Origin: Flavipsychrobacter stenotrophus
GTDB taxonomy: Bacteria; Bacteroidota; Bacteroidia; Chitinophagales; Chitinophagaceae
DNA: 9,361 nucleotides
Direction of reading: 5' to 3'
Assembly (NCBI GenBank): GCA_947372365.1
Contig: CANBTK010000039.1
Location: forward strand, 1-9,361
In this document: positions 1-6,746 of the stretch, one piece after another
Layout: every line of letters starts with the position of its first letter
Numbering within the stretch: position 1 is the first letter of the stretch
The notes under the pieces: generated by a model
Seen by the model: only the letters and a program-made list of their open reading frames with translations
What the model was told of the DNA's origin: nothing
Databases searched by the model: none
Position numbers and translations under genes: made by a program

Positions 1-753
1 AGCGATGAAACGGACGATGTAACCACGCACCTTTCTACAGGCATAGGCTTTGGCAACCTCCCCAATTCAAAAGTAAATTGCCTGGCACATGACAAGAGCG
101 ATAACTTATGGATAGGCACAGCCGATGGCATTGGCATATTGTACAATGCATCTAACTGCCTTATTGCTGGCAGGCAATGCGACGCAGAAATACCTATAGT
201 GCAGTATGATAAATTTGCCGGGTACTTCTTTTCAAAGCAATCGGTTAATTCAATTGCTGTTGATGGGGCTAACCGCAAATGGGTAGGCACAGACAATGGT
301 GTTTGGCTGCTATCGCCTGATGCGGGCAATAGTACCATACTACAGCGCTTCACGGCCGAAAATAGCCCATTGCCTTCTAACATCATACAGAAGATAGCCA
401 TTGATAATGTTACAGGCGAGGTATATATAGGCACACAGGAAGGCCTGGTAAGCTACCGTGGCACCGCTACTGAGGGCAAGGACGTAAACGAATCGGTCCT
501 GTCATTCCCTAACCCTGTACCTGCCAACTATAAGGGCACTATTGCTATAAAGGGGCTTGTAGCCAATGCCGATGTAAGGATTACGGACATTAACGGGCAA
601 CTGGTGTACCGCACCACAGCACTTGGCGGCCAGGCAGTATGGAACGGGCTTGATTATAAAGGCCGCAAGCCGCAGTCAGGCGTGTACCTCATTTTTGCCA
701 CTAACAGCGATGGCACGCAAACCTATGCCGGTAAAATGGTATTCCTGCAATAA
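1..753 (+). CDS. PorZ-like beta-propeller protein with T9SS C-terminal domain (5' truncated)
   Basis: The reading frame is open from the first base of the window, so this is the last 250 residues of a longer protein; the true start lies upstream. Three propeller blades are visible, each with a W/Y-I/V-G-T-x-x-G signature: residues 36-46 (LWIGTADGIGI), about 84-104 (KWVGTDNGVWLL) and about 131-152 (VYIGTQEGLVSY). This is the pattern of two-component-regulator-propeller repeats. Residues about 166-250 start with FPNPVP and continue through RITDINGQLVY and SGVYLIF, which is typical of a T9SS type A sorting domain. The protein should therefore be exported and handled by the type IX secretion system. 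Propeller plus C-terminal domain, directly upstream of recO, fits PorZ, a cell-surface component of the T9SS attachment complex. The PorZ identity is inferred because the N-terminal part is missing; another T9SS propeller cargo protein is the alternative. Confidence 0.75.
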   Translation, partial: SDETDDVTTHLSTGIGFGNLPNSKVNCLAHDKSDNLWIGTADGIGILYNASNCLIAGRQCDAEIPIVQYDKFAGYFFSKQSVNSIAVDGANRKWVGTDNGVWLLSPDAGNSTILQRFTAENSPLPSNIIQKIAIDNVTGEVYIGTQEGLVSYRGTATEGKDVNESVLSFPNPVPANYKGTIAIKGLVANADVRITDINGQLVYRTTALGGQAVWNGLDYKGRKPQSGVYLIFATNSDGTQTYAGKMVFLQ

Positions 754-756
754 GCT

Positions 757-1494
757 ATGCTGCAAAAAACAAAGGGCATTGTGCTGCGTTCGGTAAAGTA
801 TGGCGAAACCAGCCTTATTGTTACTTTTTTTACGGAGCATTACGGCATAGAATCGTACATGGTAAAGGGCGTGCGGCAGCAGAAAGCCTCTGCCAGCAGG
901 GTTGGGCTACTGCAGCCAGCTACGTTGCTGGAGCTTGTTGTTTACCATCAGCCACAGAAAACGCTGCAGCACCTGCGCGAGTTTCAGGCAGCAATAATAT
1001 ATGGCTCCATACAGCAGGATGTAGTTAAAAACTCAGTCGCCCTGTTCTCCATAGAAGTGTTGTTGCGGTTGTTGCCGGAGCACGCGCCCTTGCCGGAGCT
1101 TTTCGATTTTGCTTTTGATTATTTTACTACCCTCGATAATGCCCCAGGCACGGCCATAGCCAACTTCCCTTTATACTTCATCATTATGTGCAGCCACAAG
1201 CTGGGTTACGAGCTTAAAGGCGGCTACACCACCGAAACACCGCACCTCAACCTTAAAGAAGGGGGCTTCACGGGCCACCCGCCAGCTTACCCGCCGTTTA
1301 TAGTGGAAAGCGAAGGGCGCATACTGGAGCAGCTTTTGCATGCGCCAGATTTGAGTGCTTTTACGGGAATAGCATTGAATGGCGCACTGCGTACCCGCCT
1401 GCTGGAGTGGTACATATCGTTTTTGCAGCAGCATAGCCAGCACATGGGCAATATAAGGTCGCTTTCCATACTACAGGCAGTGCTGCATGATTAG
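757..1494 (+). CDS. recO: DNA repair protein RecO
   Basis: The 245-residue length is normal for RecO. The N-terminus (KGIVLRSVKYGETSLIV, then FFTEHYGIESYMVKGVR, residues 6-40) is the characteristic RecO OB-fold. LLQPATLLELVVYH and LQHLREFQ (about 51-77) complete it. The rest is the helical C-terminal domain, with the FIIMCSHKLGYEL segment near 141-153 and the conserved LKEGGF-x-HPP stretch after it. Only one cysteine is present (C145), so it lacks the zinc-binding cysteines of some RecO proteins. In the family, RecO works in the cytoplasm with RecR and RecF to load RecA on SSB-coated single-stranded DNA and to anneal strands. The ATG lies three bases after the stop of the upstream propeller gene, so the two are probably co-transcribed and the ribosome site would lie inside the upstream gene. 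No strong Shine-Dalgarno is seen. Confidence 0.95.
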   Translation: MLQKTKGIVLRSVKYGETSLIVTFFTEHYGIESYMVKGVRQQKASASRVGLLQPATLLELVVYHQPQKTLQHLREFQAAIIYGSIQQDVVKNSVALFSIEVLLRLLPEHAPLPELFDFAFDYFTTLDNAPGTAIANFPLYFIIMCSHKLGYELKGGYTTETPHLNLKEGGFTGHPPAYPPFIVESEGRILEQLLHAPDLSAFTGIALNGALRTRLLEWYISFLQQHSQHMGNIRSLSILQAVLHD

Positions 1495-1524
1495 TGTTTT
1501 TGTACATTGTGGCATAATACATAA

Positions 1525-3399
1525 ATGAAAGCTGCGAACCGCATAATTAGTAGGGCCATTGTAGTCATTTCCGTAGTTTTCTGCGCATGGTTTTTCTTTG
1601 TTTATGGAAAAGAGCAGTACCCGTTTTATGGCGATTCCATGGGGTACTATATGTACCTGCCTTCTACATTCATTTATCATAACCATAAAGCCCTTGACTG
1701 GCTGCCACCCGGCAAGCACCTTGATAATTCGGTAAGGTCTTATGTGAAAATACTGAAGGAAAAGGAGGCGAGGACACCCAGGGGCTACATCATTAATAAA
1801 TACACATACGGAGTGGCCGCGTTGGAGATGCCCTTCTTTTTTGCGGCACATGCTTATGAAAAAATGAGCGAAGGGGAGGCCAATGGCTATTCGGCATCCT
1901 ACAGGGTAATGCTAAAGGTATCGGCGCTGTTTTATGCTTTGTTTGGGCTGGTGTTGCTGTACAAAGTATTGAAGAGTTTTTTTTCGCCCGATTTATCGCT
2001 TTGGGGTACACTGCTCCTATTTATGGGTACGAACCTGTTTTGGTTCACGCTATCGCAGGCGGGCATGGCTCATGTGCCATTGTTTTTTTTATATGCCCTG
2101 CTGGCTTACCTAACTATATTAGTCAGCAGAAGTCCGCGTTTACACCTTTTTTTTCTTGCAGGCATAACAGCTGGCTTCATTACGGTAATACGGCCTACGG
2201 ACATTATTTGCCTGCTGATACCGGTGCTGTATAATGTGTATGATAAAGAAACAGCACGGCAAAAAATACAGTTCCTGAGTATGCACCTTAAAGGCATCAT
2301 GCTTTTTGTTGCAGCCTTTATCGTTCCAATTATTCCGCAGTTGCTCTATTGGAAGAAGTTTGCCGGTAGTTTCTTTTACTACAGCTATGGTAAAGAATCG
2401 TTTAACTGGCTTCACCCTCAAATTGGAGCGGGCTTATTTTCTTTTTCGAATGGCTGGCTGGTGTATACCCCTGTTATGGGCTTGGCCCTTGTTGGTATTT
2501 TGTTTTACAAGGCTATAAAGCCCGTGGTGCTGCTATTGTGCGCGCTGCTCCCGCTCTATGTTTATGTAGTATATAGCTGGTATTGCTACAACTATATTAA
2601 TGGCCTTGGCTCCAGGCCTATGATTCACTTATACCCGCTTTTAGCTATTCCACTTACTGCACTACTTGCCCGCGTAGCGCGGGCTAAGCTAATGCCGAAG
2701 ATTATTGTTTATGCAGTTATATTCCTTTTTGTAGCTGTGAACATTTCTTACAGTTTGCAGATGGTACGGGGGGTGCTCATAAGTGAGGAGTCGAACAGGG
2801 TATATACCCTTAACATGCTATTTAAAATGAGCGCCACATATAGCGATATGGTGATGTACGATGTGGAGCAGGTGCAACCCGCAGAAGGCAAAGTGGAAAA
2901 GATGGCAACACTGGCATGCCGCAATTATGACGATTCGGCGCAGGGGCATTATGTGCCTGCCTCAACAGGCGATAGCAGCCGCTGTTTCCATATGCGCGAT
3001 GATGAGGAATACCACCCGGTTAAAGTTCTGGCTACATATAACAAGCAGCAATTTGATGGCGCGCAATGGATAAAATGTAGCGGCATGTTCATGTGTACAA
3101 AGCCATACCTGTATTTTAAGCACCTGTTTACTCTTGACATTGCGCGCGGTGGCAAAACCTTGAGCTGGGCTGGATGCAAGATTGATAATAAAATAGGGCT
3201 TGCAGAGCCCGGGGCGCCCAAAGGCTGGGCAGCGTTTTCGCACAATGAACTGAACAAATGGGGGCAGGTTTATTTTTATATAAAAGTGCCTGGCGATTTA
3301 AATGACGGCGACAATATAAGGCTAGAGGTGTGGAACATTGGGAAGCAGGAGATCTACTTCGATAATATTTGCCTGGAATTGTACCGGGGCAAAAATTGA
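1525..3399 (+). CDS. Polytopic GT-C-type putative glycosyltransferase with C-terminal soluble domain
   Basis: This 624-residue protein has about ten to eleven hydrophobic segments: near residues 9-28, 97-112, 128-148, 157-176, 180-200, 207-236, 256-276, 305-328, 332-355, 366-384 and 391-411. The architecture resembles lipid-linked-sugar glycosyltransferases of the GT39/ArnT/PMT superfamily. An acidic residue in the first external loop (YGDSMGYYMYLP, D37) would be the candidate catalytic Asp. NKYTYG (91-96), H183 in a helix start, an IRPTD motif (222-226), FSFSNGWLVYTPVM (305-318) and GSRPMIHLYPLLAIP (362-376) also fit. Residues about 412-624 are soluble and look beta-rich. They end in DNIRLEVWNIGKQEIYFDNICLEL, broken here by no membrane segment, which resembles the last strands of a jelly-roll module. 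The substrate is unknown. It follows recO by 30 bases on the same strand, so it may be the end of that transcription unit. Membrane location is secure; glycosyl transfer is inferred. Confidence 0.6.
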   Translation: MKAANRIISRAIVVISVVFCAWFFFVYGKEQYPFYGDSMGYYMYLPSTFIYHNHKALDWLPPGKHLDNSVRSYVKILKEKEARTPRGYIINKYTYGVAALEMPFFFAAHAYEKMSEGEANGYSASYRVMLKVSALFYALFGLVLLYKVLKSFFSPDLSLWGTLLLFMGTNLFWFTLSQAGMAHVPLFFLYALLAYLTILVSRSPRLHLFFLAGITAGFITVIRPTDIICLLIPVLYNVYDKETARQKIQFLSMHLKGIMLFVAAFIVPIIPQLLYWKKFAGSFFYYSYGKESFNWLHPQIGAGLFSFSNGWLVYTPVMGLALVGILFYKAIKPVVLLLCALLPLYVYVVYSWYCYNYINGLGSRPMIHLYPLLAIPLTALLARVARAKLMPKIIVYAVIFLFVAVNISYSLQMVRGVLISEESNRVYTLNMLFKMSATYSDMVMYDVEQVQPAEGKVEKMATLACRNYDDSAQGHYVPASTGDSSRCFHMRDDEEYHPVKVLATYNKQQFDGAQWIKCSGMFMCTKPYLYFKHLFTLDIARGGKTLSWAGCKIDNKIGLAEPGAPKGWAAFSHNELNKWGQVYFYIKVPGDLNDGDNIRLEVWNIGKQEIYFDNICLELYRGKN

Positions 3400-3416
3400 G
3401 GATGCTTTCAAAAATA

Positions 3417-3450
3417 AAAATGCCTGCAAAATTTCTTCAGCAGGCACTTT
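3417..3450 (-). terminator. Hairpin terminator between convergent genes
   Basis: TGCCTGC (3421-3427) pairs perfectly with GCAGGCA (3440-3446) across a 12-nt loop. Flanking A and T runs can extend it past one mismatch. Read on the - strand, the stem is followed by ATTTTTATTTTTG, so it best serves the hydratase gene. On the + strand the T tract is weak, but the position 3' of the glycosyltransferase gene suggests bidirectional use. Confidence 0.75.
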
Positions 3451-3472
3451 CAGAACTATTATAACGAGGGTG

Positions 3473-3886
3473 TTATTCCCACACGTATTGTTTCTTGTTC
3501 AGCAACAATGCTTCGCCGGCAATAGTTTGCTCGCCAGTAGTAGCATCATAAACAGCGCATTCGTACAATATGCGGTTTTTCTCCTTGATAATTTCTTTTA
3601 CTTTAACCACGGCTTCGTATTCTGTGCCTACAAACATAGGCTTAAGCCACTTAAGGTTCTGGCTCATGTAAACGTGGCCATCGGCATACCATAATGCACC
3701 GAATATTTTGGTGAATACGCTGGCGCCTAAGAAGCCATGAATGATGTTGCGGCCAAACATACTGGCCTTACCAGCTTCTGCATCAATGTGCAGCGGGTTA
3801 GTATCGCCACTTACGCGGGCATAAGTATCTACATCGTCCTGGGTGTAGCTATACTTATGGCGGAATTCATCTCCTATCTGTAACAT
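3473..3886 (-). CDS. phaJ: MaoC-like (R)-specific enoyl-CoA hydratase, PhaJ-like
   Basis: The 137-residue protein is a single hot-dog domain of normal PhaJ/MaoC length. The active-site signature VSGDTNPLHID (residues 25-35) gives the catalytic pair Asp28 and His33, spaced as in the R-hydratase family (D-x4-H). The following IIHGFLGASVF (48-58) is the second conserved block of the MaoC family. In the family this enzyme hydrates trans-2-enoyl-CoA from beta-oxidation to (R)-3-hydroxyacyl-CoA, the monomer used by PHA synthases. The gene is divergent from the PhaE-like gene across 246 bases and about 2.9 kb from phaC, which supports a role in PHA monomer supply. Other MaoC-domain roles (dehydratase in fatty-acid or branched-chain metabolism) cannot be excluded. 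A - strand TACTTTCG at 3902-3909 is one mismatch from TAnnTTTG and could be its -7 box, but no clear -33 element accompanies it. Confidence 0.8.
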   Translation of the reverse strand: MLQIGDEFRHKYSYTQDDVDTYARVSGDTNPLHIDAEAGKASMFGRNIIHGFLGASVFTKIFGALWYADGHVYMSQNLKWLKPMFVGTEYEAVVKVKEIIKEKNRILYECAVYDATTGEQTIAGEALLLNKKQYVWE

Positions 3887-3927
3887 AAATTGAATTTTGG
3901 CCGAAAGTAGCGGATTTCTGTTAATTT

Positions 3928-4010
3928 GTAACCATTTAAGGCATTAAATTTCAATTATAATATACCAAACGGTATATAAATAAGCGAAAAGAGGGTTAAA
4001 TTATGGTTAC
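3928..4010. promoter_or_regulatory. Two nested inverted repeats sharing one centre, candidate operator
   Basis: The inner repeat is ATATACC (3960-3966), AAAC, GGTATAT (3971-3977). The outer repeat is GTAACCAT (3928-3935) and ATGGTTAC (4003-4010). Their midpoints are 3968.5 and 3969, so both share one dyad axis. The inner site has the size and ACC-N4-GGT core often seen in TetR-family operators. The element lies between the divergent hydratase and PhaE-like genes, upstream of the PhaE promoter, so it could co-regulate both. No regulator gene is in the window; binding is inference. Confidence 0.4.
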
Positions 4011-4037
4011 TTTACTCTTTTATGTATTTTTTCACAT

Positions 4038-4064
4038 TTGTTTAAGGAAAGATGCTTAACTTTG
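4038..4064 (+). promoter_or_regulatory. Bacteroidota-type promoter for the PhaE-like gene
   Basis: TAACTTTG at 4057-4064 matches the Bacteroidota -7 consensus TAnnTTTG exactly. A TTTG at 4037-4040 can serve as the -33 element; the spacer of 16 bp is slightly short. Transcription would start near 4070, leaving a leader of about 60 nt that is very A/T-rich and has no Shine-Dalgarno before the ATG at 4133, as is usual in this phylum. Confidence 0.6.
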
Positions 4065-4132
4065 CACTATAAAATAAACCAGTAGGTATAATTTAGTAAA
4101 AACATATTTTTAACTTAATAAAATTAACACGT

Positions 4133-5674
4133 ATGGCATTCCAGGACAGCAAAAACTTAGTAGACAACTTGCTTGACACACAAAAGAAGGTGATGGACAA
4201 TGTAATTGAGAGCACTAAGAAACTGACAAACGGCAACGACCTGCTCAATGAAACAATTGAGAAAGGCAGTGATTGGTATAAGAACTGGTTAGAAAGCCAG
4301 AAGAACTTCTATACAAAAACAACAACTCAGGCTGAAACAGCATCTGAGACAGTAAAGGATAGCGCTTCAAAAGCAAACGAATTTTACCAGAACTGGTTAA
4401 ATACTCAAAATAACTTCGCTAAGCAGATTTTCGAAATGGGCCAGGAGTCGGCAAAGACTTTTACAAATGGCAATACTGCTAACCCTTTTGCTAACTGGCA
4501 GAATGGCTTCGGCGGCATGCAGAACCCTTTCAGCAATATGCAAAACCCATTTGCTAACATGCAGAATCCATTTAACAATGGCTCTAACCCATTTACAGGC
4601 TGGATGGGCAACATGGCTAACAATAACTGGATGGGCAATATGCAGAATGCTAACCCATTTAGCGGCGATACATGGAAGAAAGCTACAGAAAGCATGACTT
4701 CTATGTTTACTGAGTACAGCAACATGCTGAACAAGTCAATGGGCGAATTCCAGAAGGGTTTCCAGAATACTACAGCACAGGACGCTTATAAGAATATGAT
4801 GGGCACAGGCGAAGGCTTTGCAAAATTCGCAGAAATGTGGATGCCAATGTTCAAATCAATACAGGATAAGACGTTCAACATGGATGCTTACAAGCAGTAC
4901 CTGAGCCCTGAGCTGTATAAAGATTTCATGGACAAGTTCTTTGGTTTCATGCCAGAAGGCAACAGGGATCAAATGCACAAGATGCAGGCTATGATTACTG
5001 ATAGCATGAAGCAGATGAGCCAGGGTGCAATGGGCGGCTACAACCAGATGCGCAGCATGATGGGCAACATGAACGGCCAGGCAAATGCTTTTGGTAACAT
5101 TAATGATGCTTTCAGCAACTGGAACAACATGATGACCGAAGCTGCTGCACCATTCACTAAAATGATGACGCCAACCGACCAGTCTAAAACAATGCAGGAG
5201 TGGAGCGAAATCACTAAGCGCATAGCTGCTTACAACATTAAGAATTCCGAGCTGCAGTACATGGTTTACAACCAGGGTACTAAGGTGATGGACAAGCTTG
5301 CTGAAAACATTGCTGCCAAAGTAGAAAATGGCACTGAAGTAACCAGCATGCTGGGCCTGTATCAGGAGTGGCTGAACATCAGCGACAAGGTTTATGTTTC
5401 ATTGTTCGAAAGCAGCGAGTACAGCCAGTTAATGGGCGAAGTTGCAGCAATGAAAAACAAAATAAGCAAGGATATAGAATTGCAGTCTGAAAAAATGCTG
5501 AAAGACATACCTGTAGCTACAAGGAGCGAAATGGACGAAGTTTACAAAACCATTTACGACCTGAAAAAGAAAGTACGCCAGCTTGAAAAAATGCTGGAAC
5601 TTGATGGCGAAGTAAAGGCTGAAGGCAGCACTGAAGAAAAAGCAGCTAAGAAAGCTACTGCTAAGAAAGCATAA
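4133..5674 (+). CDS. phaE: Extended PhaE-like class III PHA synthase subunit
   Basis: The C-terminal half of this 513-residue protein matches the class III synthase subunit family. It contains LYQEWLNISDKVYVSLFESSE (about 409-429, split here by the family's conserved W412), then EKMLKDIPVATRSEMDEVY (453-471) and a short coiled coil, IYDLKKKVRQLEKML (474-488). In the family, PhaE binds PhaC and activates polymerisation at the granule surface. The protein is much longer than a classical PhaE of roughly 350 residues. Residues 1-110 are helical and amphipathic, with two copies of a W-x3-Q-x-N-F motif (W52-F59 and W88-F95). Residues 115-180 are Asn/Met/Gly-rich with six NPF motifs (117, 131, 138, 145, 152, 174). 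The last 13 residues are Lys/Ala-rich. The extra N-terminal part may be phasin-like (inference). The gene has its own promoter, is divergent from phaJ and ends at a strong hairpin. No Cys and no catalytic motif are seen. Confidence 0.8.
   Translation: MAFQDSKNLVDNLLDTQKKVMDNVIESTKKLTNGNDLLNETIEKGSDWYKNWLESQKNFYTKTTTQAETASETVKDSASKANEFYQNWLNTQNNFAKQIFEMGQESAKTFTNGNTANPFANWQNGFGGMQNPFSNMQNPFANMQNPFNNGSNPFTGWMGNMANNNWMGNMQNANPFSGDTWKKATESMTSMFTEYSNMLNKSMGEFQKGFQNTTAQDAYKNMMGTGEGFAKFAEMWMPMFKSIQDKTFNMDAYKQYLSPELYKDFMDKFFGFMPEGNRDQMHKMQAMITDSMKQMSQGAMGGYNQMRSMMGNMNGQANAFGNINDAFSNWNNMMTEAAAPFTKMMTPTDQSKTMQEWSEITKRIAAYNIKNSELQYMVYNQGTKVMDKLAENIAAKVENGTEVTSMLGLYQEWLNISDKVYVSLFESSEYSQLMGEVAAMKNKISKDIELQSEKMLKDIPVATRSEMDEVYKTIYDLKKKVRQLEKMLELDGEVKAEGSTEEKAAKKATAKKA
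4517..4597 (+). repeat. 21-bp in-frame tandem repeats encoding MQNPFxN heptads
   Basis: Residues 129-155 of the PhaE-like protein are MQNPFSN, MQNPFAN, MQNPFNN and GSNPFTG, i.e. four diverged copies of a 21-bp unit, the last shortened here by one base-triplet of choice of boundary. More distant copies of NPF occur at residues 117-119 and 174-176. The codons vary between copies (for example CCT and CCA for Pro), so the copies are not freshly duplicated and the amino-acid pattern appears retained. Confidence 0.85.
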
Positions 5675-5697
5675 GCCAGTTACAAAATGATAAATGA

Positions 5698-5729
5698 GAA
5701 AGAGGGTGCCCAAACAGGCACCCTCTTTC
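5698..5729. terminator. Strong bidirectional terminator between convergent genes
   Basis: GAAAGAGGGTGCC (5698-5710) pairs perfectly with GGCACCCTCTTTC (5717-5729), a 13-bp stem with a 6-nt CAAACA loop. It lies 24 bases after the PhaE-like stop and 44 bases from the 3' end of the opposing hydrolase gene. The T tracts are interrupted by C on both strands, but the stem is strong and symmetrical. Confidence 0.85.
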
Positions 5730-5772
5730 TGCGTTTATGAGGCAATTATTTTTAAGGCGATTAGGTATATTG

Positions 5773-6642
5773 CTACCCTTTCGCTTCCAGGAAGTGAATG
5801 ATATTTACGTTCACGTCTTCGCCCTTTTCCCACTGCACAAAGTGGCCGCAGTCGGGTATTAAGACAAGGTGCGAGTGGGGTATTTTTTTGGCGGCTGAAG
5901 TGGCCAGGGACTCGGTAGTGATATGGTGTATGAGCCTGTTAGGTATAAGTGCGTCGCGGTTGCCGAAGATGATGAGCGTGGGCACTTCTATTTTGCCCAG
6001 GTGGGTGTGTACATTATCCTCAATCATGCCTTTAACGCAGGCTTCTATCATCTTGCGGTAGTAGTTCGATTGATAGGTGCGCATCAGCGCCTTAAGGTCG
6101 TTAATGACGCTATTGGCCTGCGCAGGGAATTTATAAAAGCTGTTTTCAATAGTTTGGGTAAGCGCATGCTCTTCGGAGCTTACAAAATCGAACAGGTGCA
6201 TAGCTGAGTAGTACATGGTCTTATCAAGCGCGGTGAACACTTCTATGCCTGCTGGTGCGCACAGTACCAGCGATTGGGCACAGCCGGAGTGGCGGTACAT
6301 AACATTAAGTGCTACCTGCCCGCCCATGGAATGCCCCACAAGGCATAGGTTTTTAAGCCCCATTGCACCAATAAAATTGTGCACGGCATCGGCAAAAAAC
6401 TTCATGGTAAAATCGTGCGGGTTTTGGTCCGAAAGGCCATTGCCCGGCAGGTCTATAGCTATGCAGCGGTAAAACTGTTTCAGGTACTCAATGTTCTTTT
6501 GCCATACCATGGCATAGTTAGCAAGGCCATGCACGAACAGCAGGGTTTTATCCCCCTTGCCTTCATCAATATAGGCAATGTTGCAGTTGCCGGGCAATGC
6601 TATGTGGTGGGTGGGGTAGGGGTATGTTATCTGTTCAGCCAT
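5773..6642 (-). CDS. Alpha/beta hydrolase in the PHA locus, candidate depolymerase or oligomer esterase
   Basis: The 289-residue protein is a complete alpha/beta-hydrolase fold without signal peptide, so it should be cytoplasmic. The oxyanion HG is in LLFVHGLANYAMVW (H38-G39). The nucleophile elbow is GHSMGG (103-108, Ser105). The acid is Asp230 in FGNRDALIP and the base is His267 in PDCGHFVQWEK. The cap region lies at about 135-210. The family includes esterases, lipases, C-C hydrolases and PHA depolymerases, and the sequence does not settle the substrate. Its place between phaE and phaC, on the same strand as phaC and 104 bases downstream of it, makes turnover of PHA or its oligomers a reasonable inference. 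A full terminator hairpin lies between phaC and this gene with only about 34 bases left before the ATG, so expression may depend on read-through. The nucleophile is Ser, not the Cys of PHA synthases. Confidence 0.8.
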   Translation of the reverse strand: MAEQITYPYPTHHIALPGNCNIAYIDEGKGDKTLLFVHGLANYAMVWQKNIEYLKQFYRCIAIDLPGNGLSDQNPHDFTMKFFADAVHNFIGAMGLKNLCLVGHSMGGQVALNVMYRHSGCAQSLVLCAPAGIEVFTALDKTMYYSAMHLFDFVSSEEHALTQTIENSFYKFPAQANSVINDLKALMRTYQSNYYRKMIEACVKGMIEDNVHTHLGKIEVPTLIIFGNRDALIPNRLIHHITTESLATSAAKKIPHSHLVLIPDCGHFVQWEKGEDVNVNIIHFLEAKG

Positions 6643-6676
6643 GCTTGATTGAGTTGTGTGGGTAAACCTGTGAATT

Positions 6677-6707
6677 AAAAAGGTGCACCGCTATAGTGCA
6701 CCTTTTT
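6677..6707 (-). terminator. Intrinsic terminator of phaC
   Basis: AAAAAGGTGCAC (6677-6688) and GTGCACCTTTTT (6696-6707) form a perfect 12-bp stem with a 7-nt loop, ending in five Ts on either strand. It follows the phaC stop by 39 bases and precedes the hydrolase start by 34 bases. It may act as a partial terminator setting the ratio of phaC to hydrolase transcript. Confidence 0.9.
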
Positions 6708-6746
6708 GCTAATAAATATATGTAGTAGTTGTAAGCAATGCAAGTA

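Noticed and set aside
139..141. TTG at 139 as start of the propeller gene
   Set aside because: The frame is open and coding-like back to base 1, including a complete propeller blade signature (LWIGTADG), so the TTG is an internal leucine.
2949..3257. Open frame of 102 codons on the - strand inside the glycosyltransferase gene
   Set aside because: It is antisense to the C-terminal domain, has no recognisable features and no room for its own signals.
4517..4597. Short regular DNA repeats that might suggest a CRISPR array
   Set aside because: The units are 21 bp, contiguous without unique spacers, in frame and diverged at wobble positions, so they encode a protein repeat.
4405..4734. Open frame of 109 codons on the - strand inside the PhaE-like gene
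   Set aside because: It lies wholly antisense to the low-complexity part of a well-supported gene; its sequence is the mirror of the NPF/MQN repeats.
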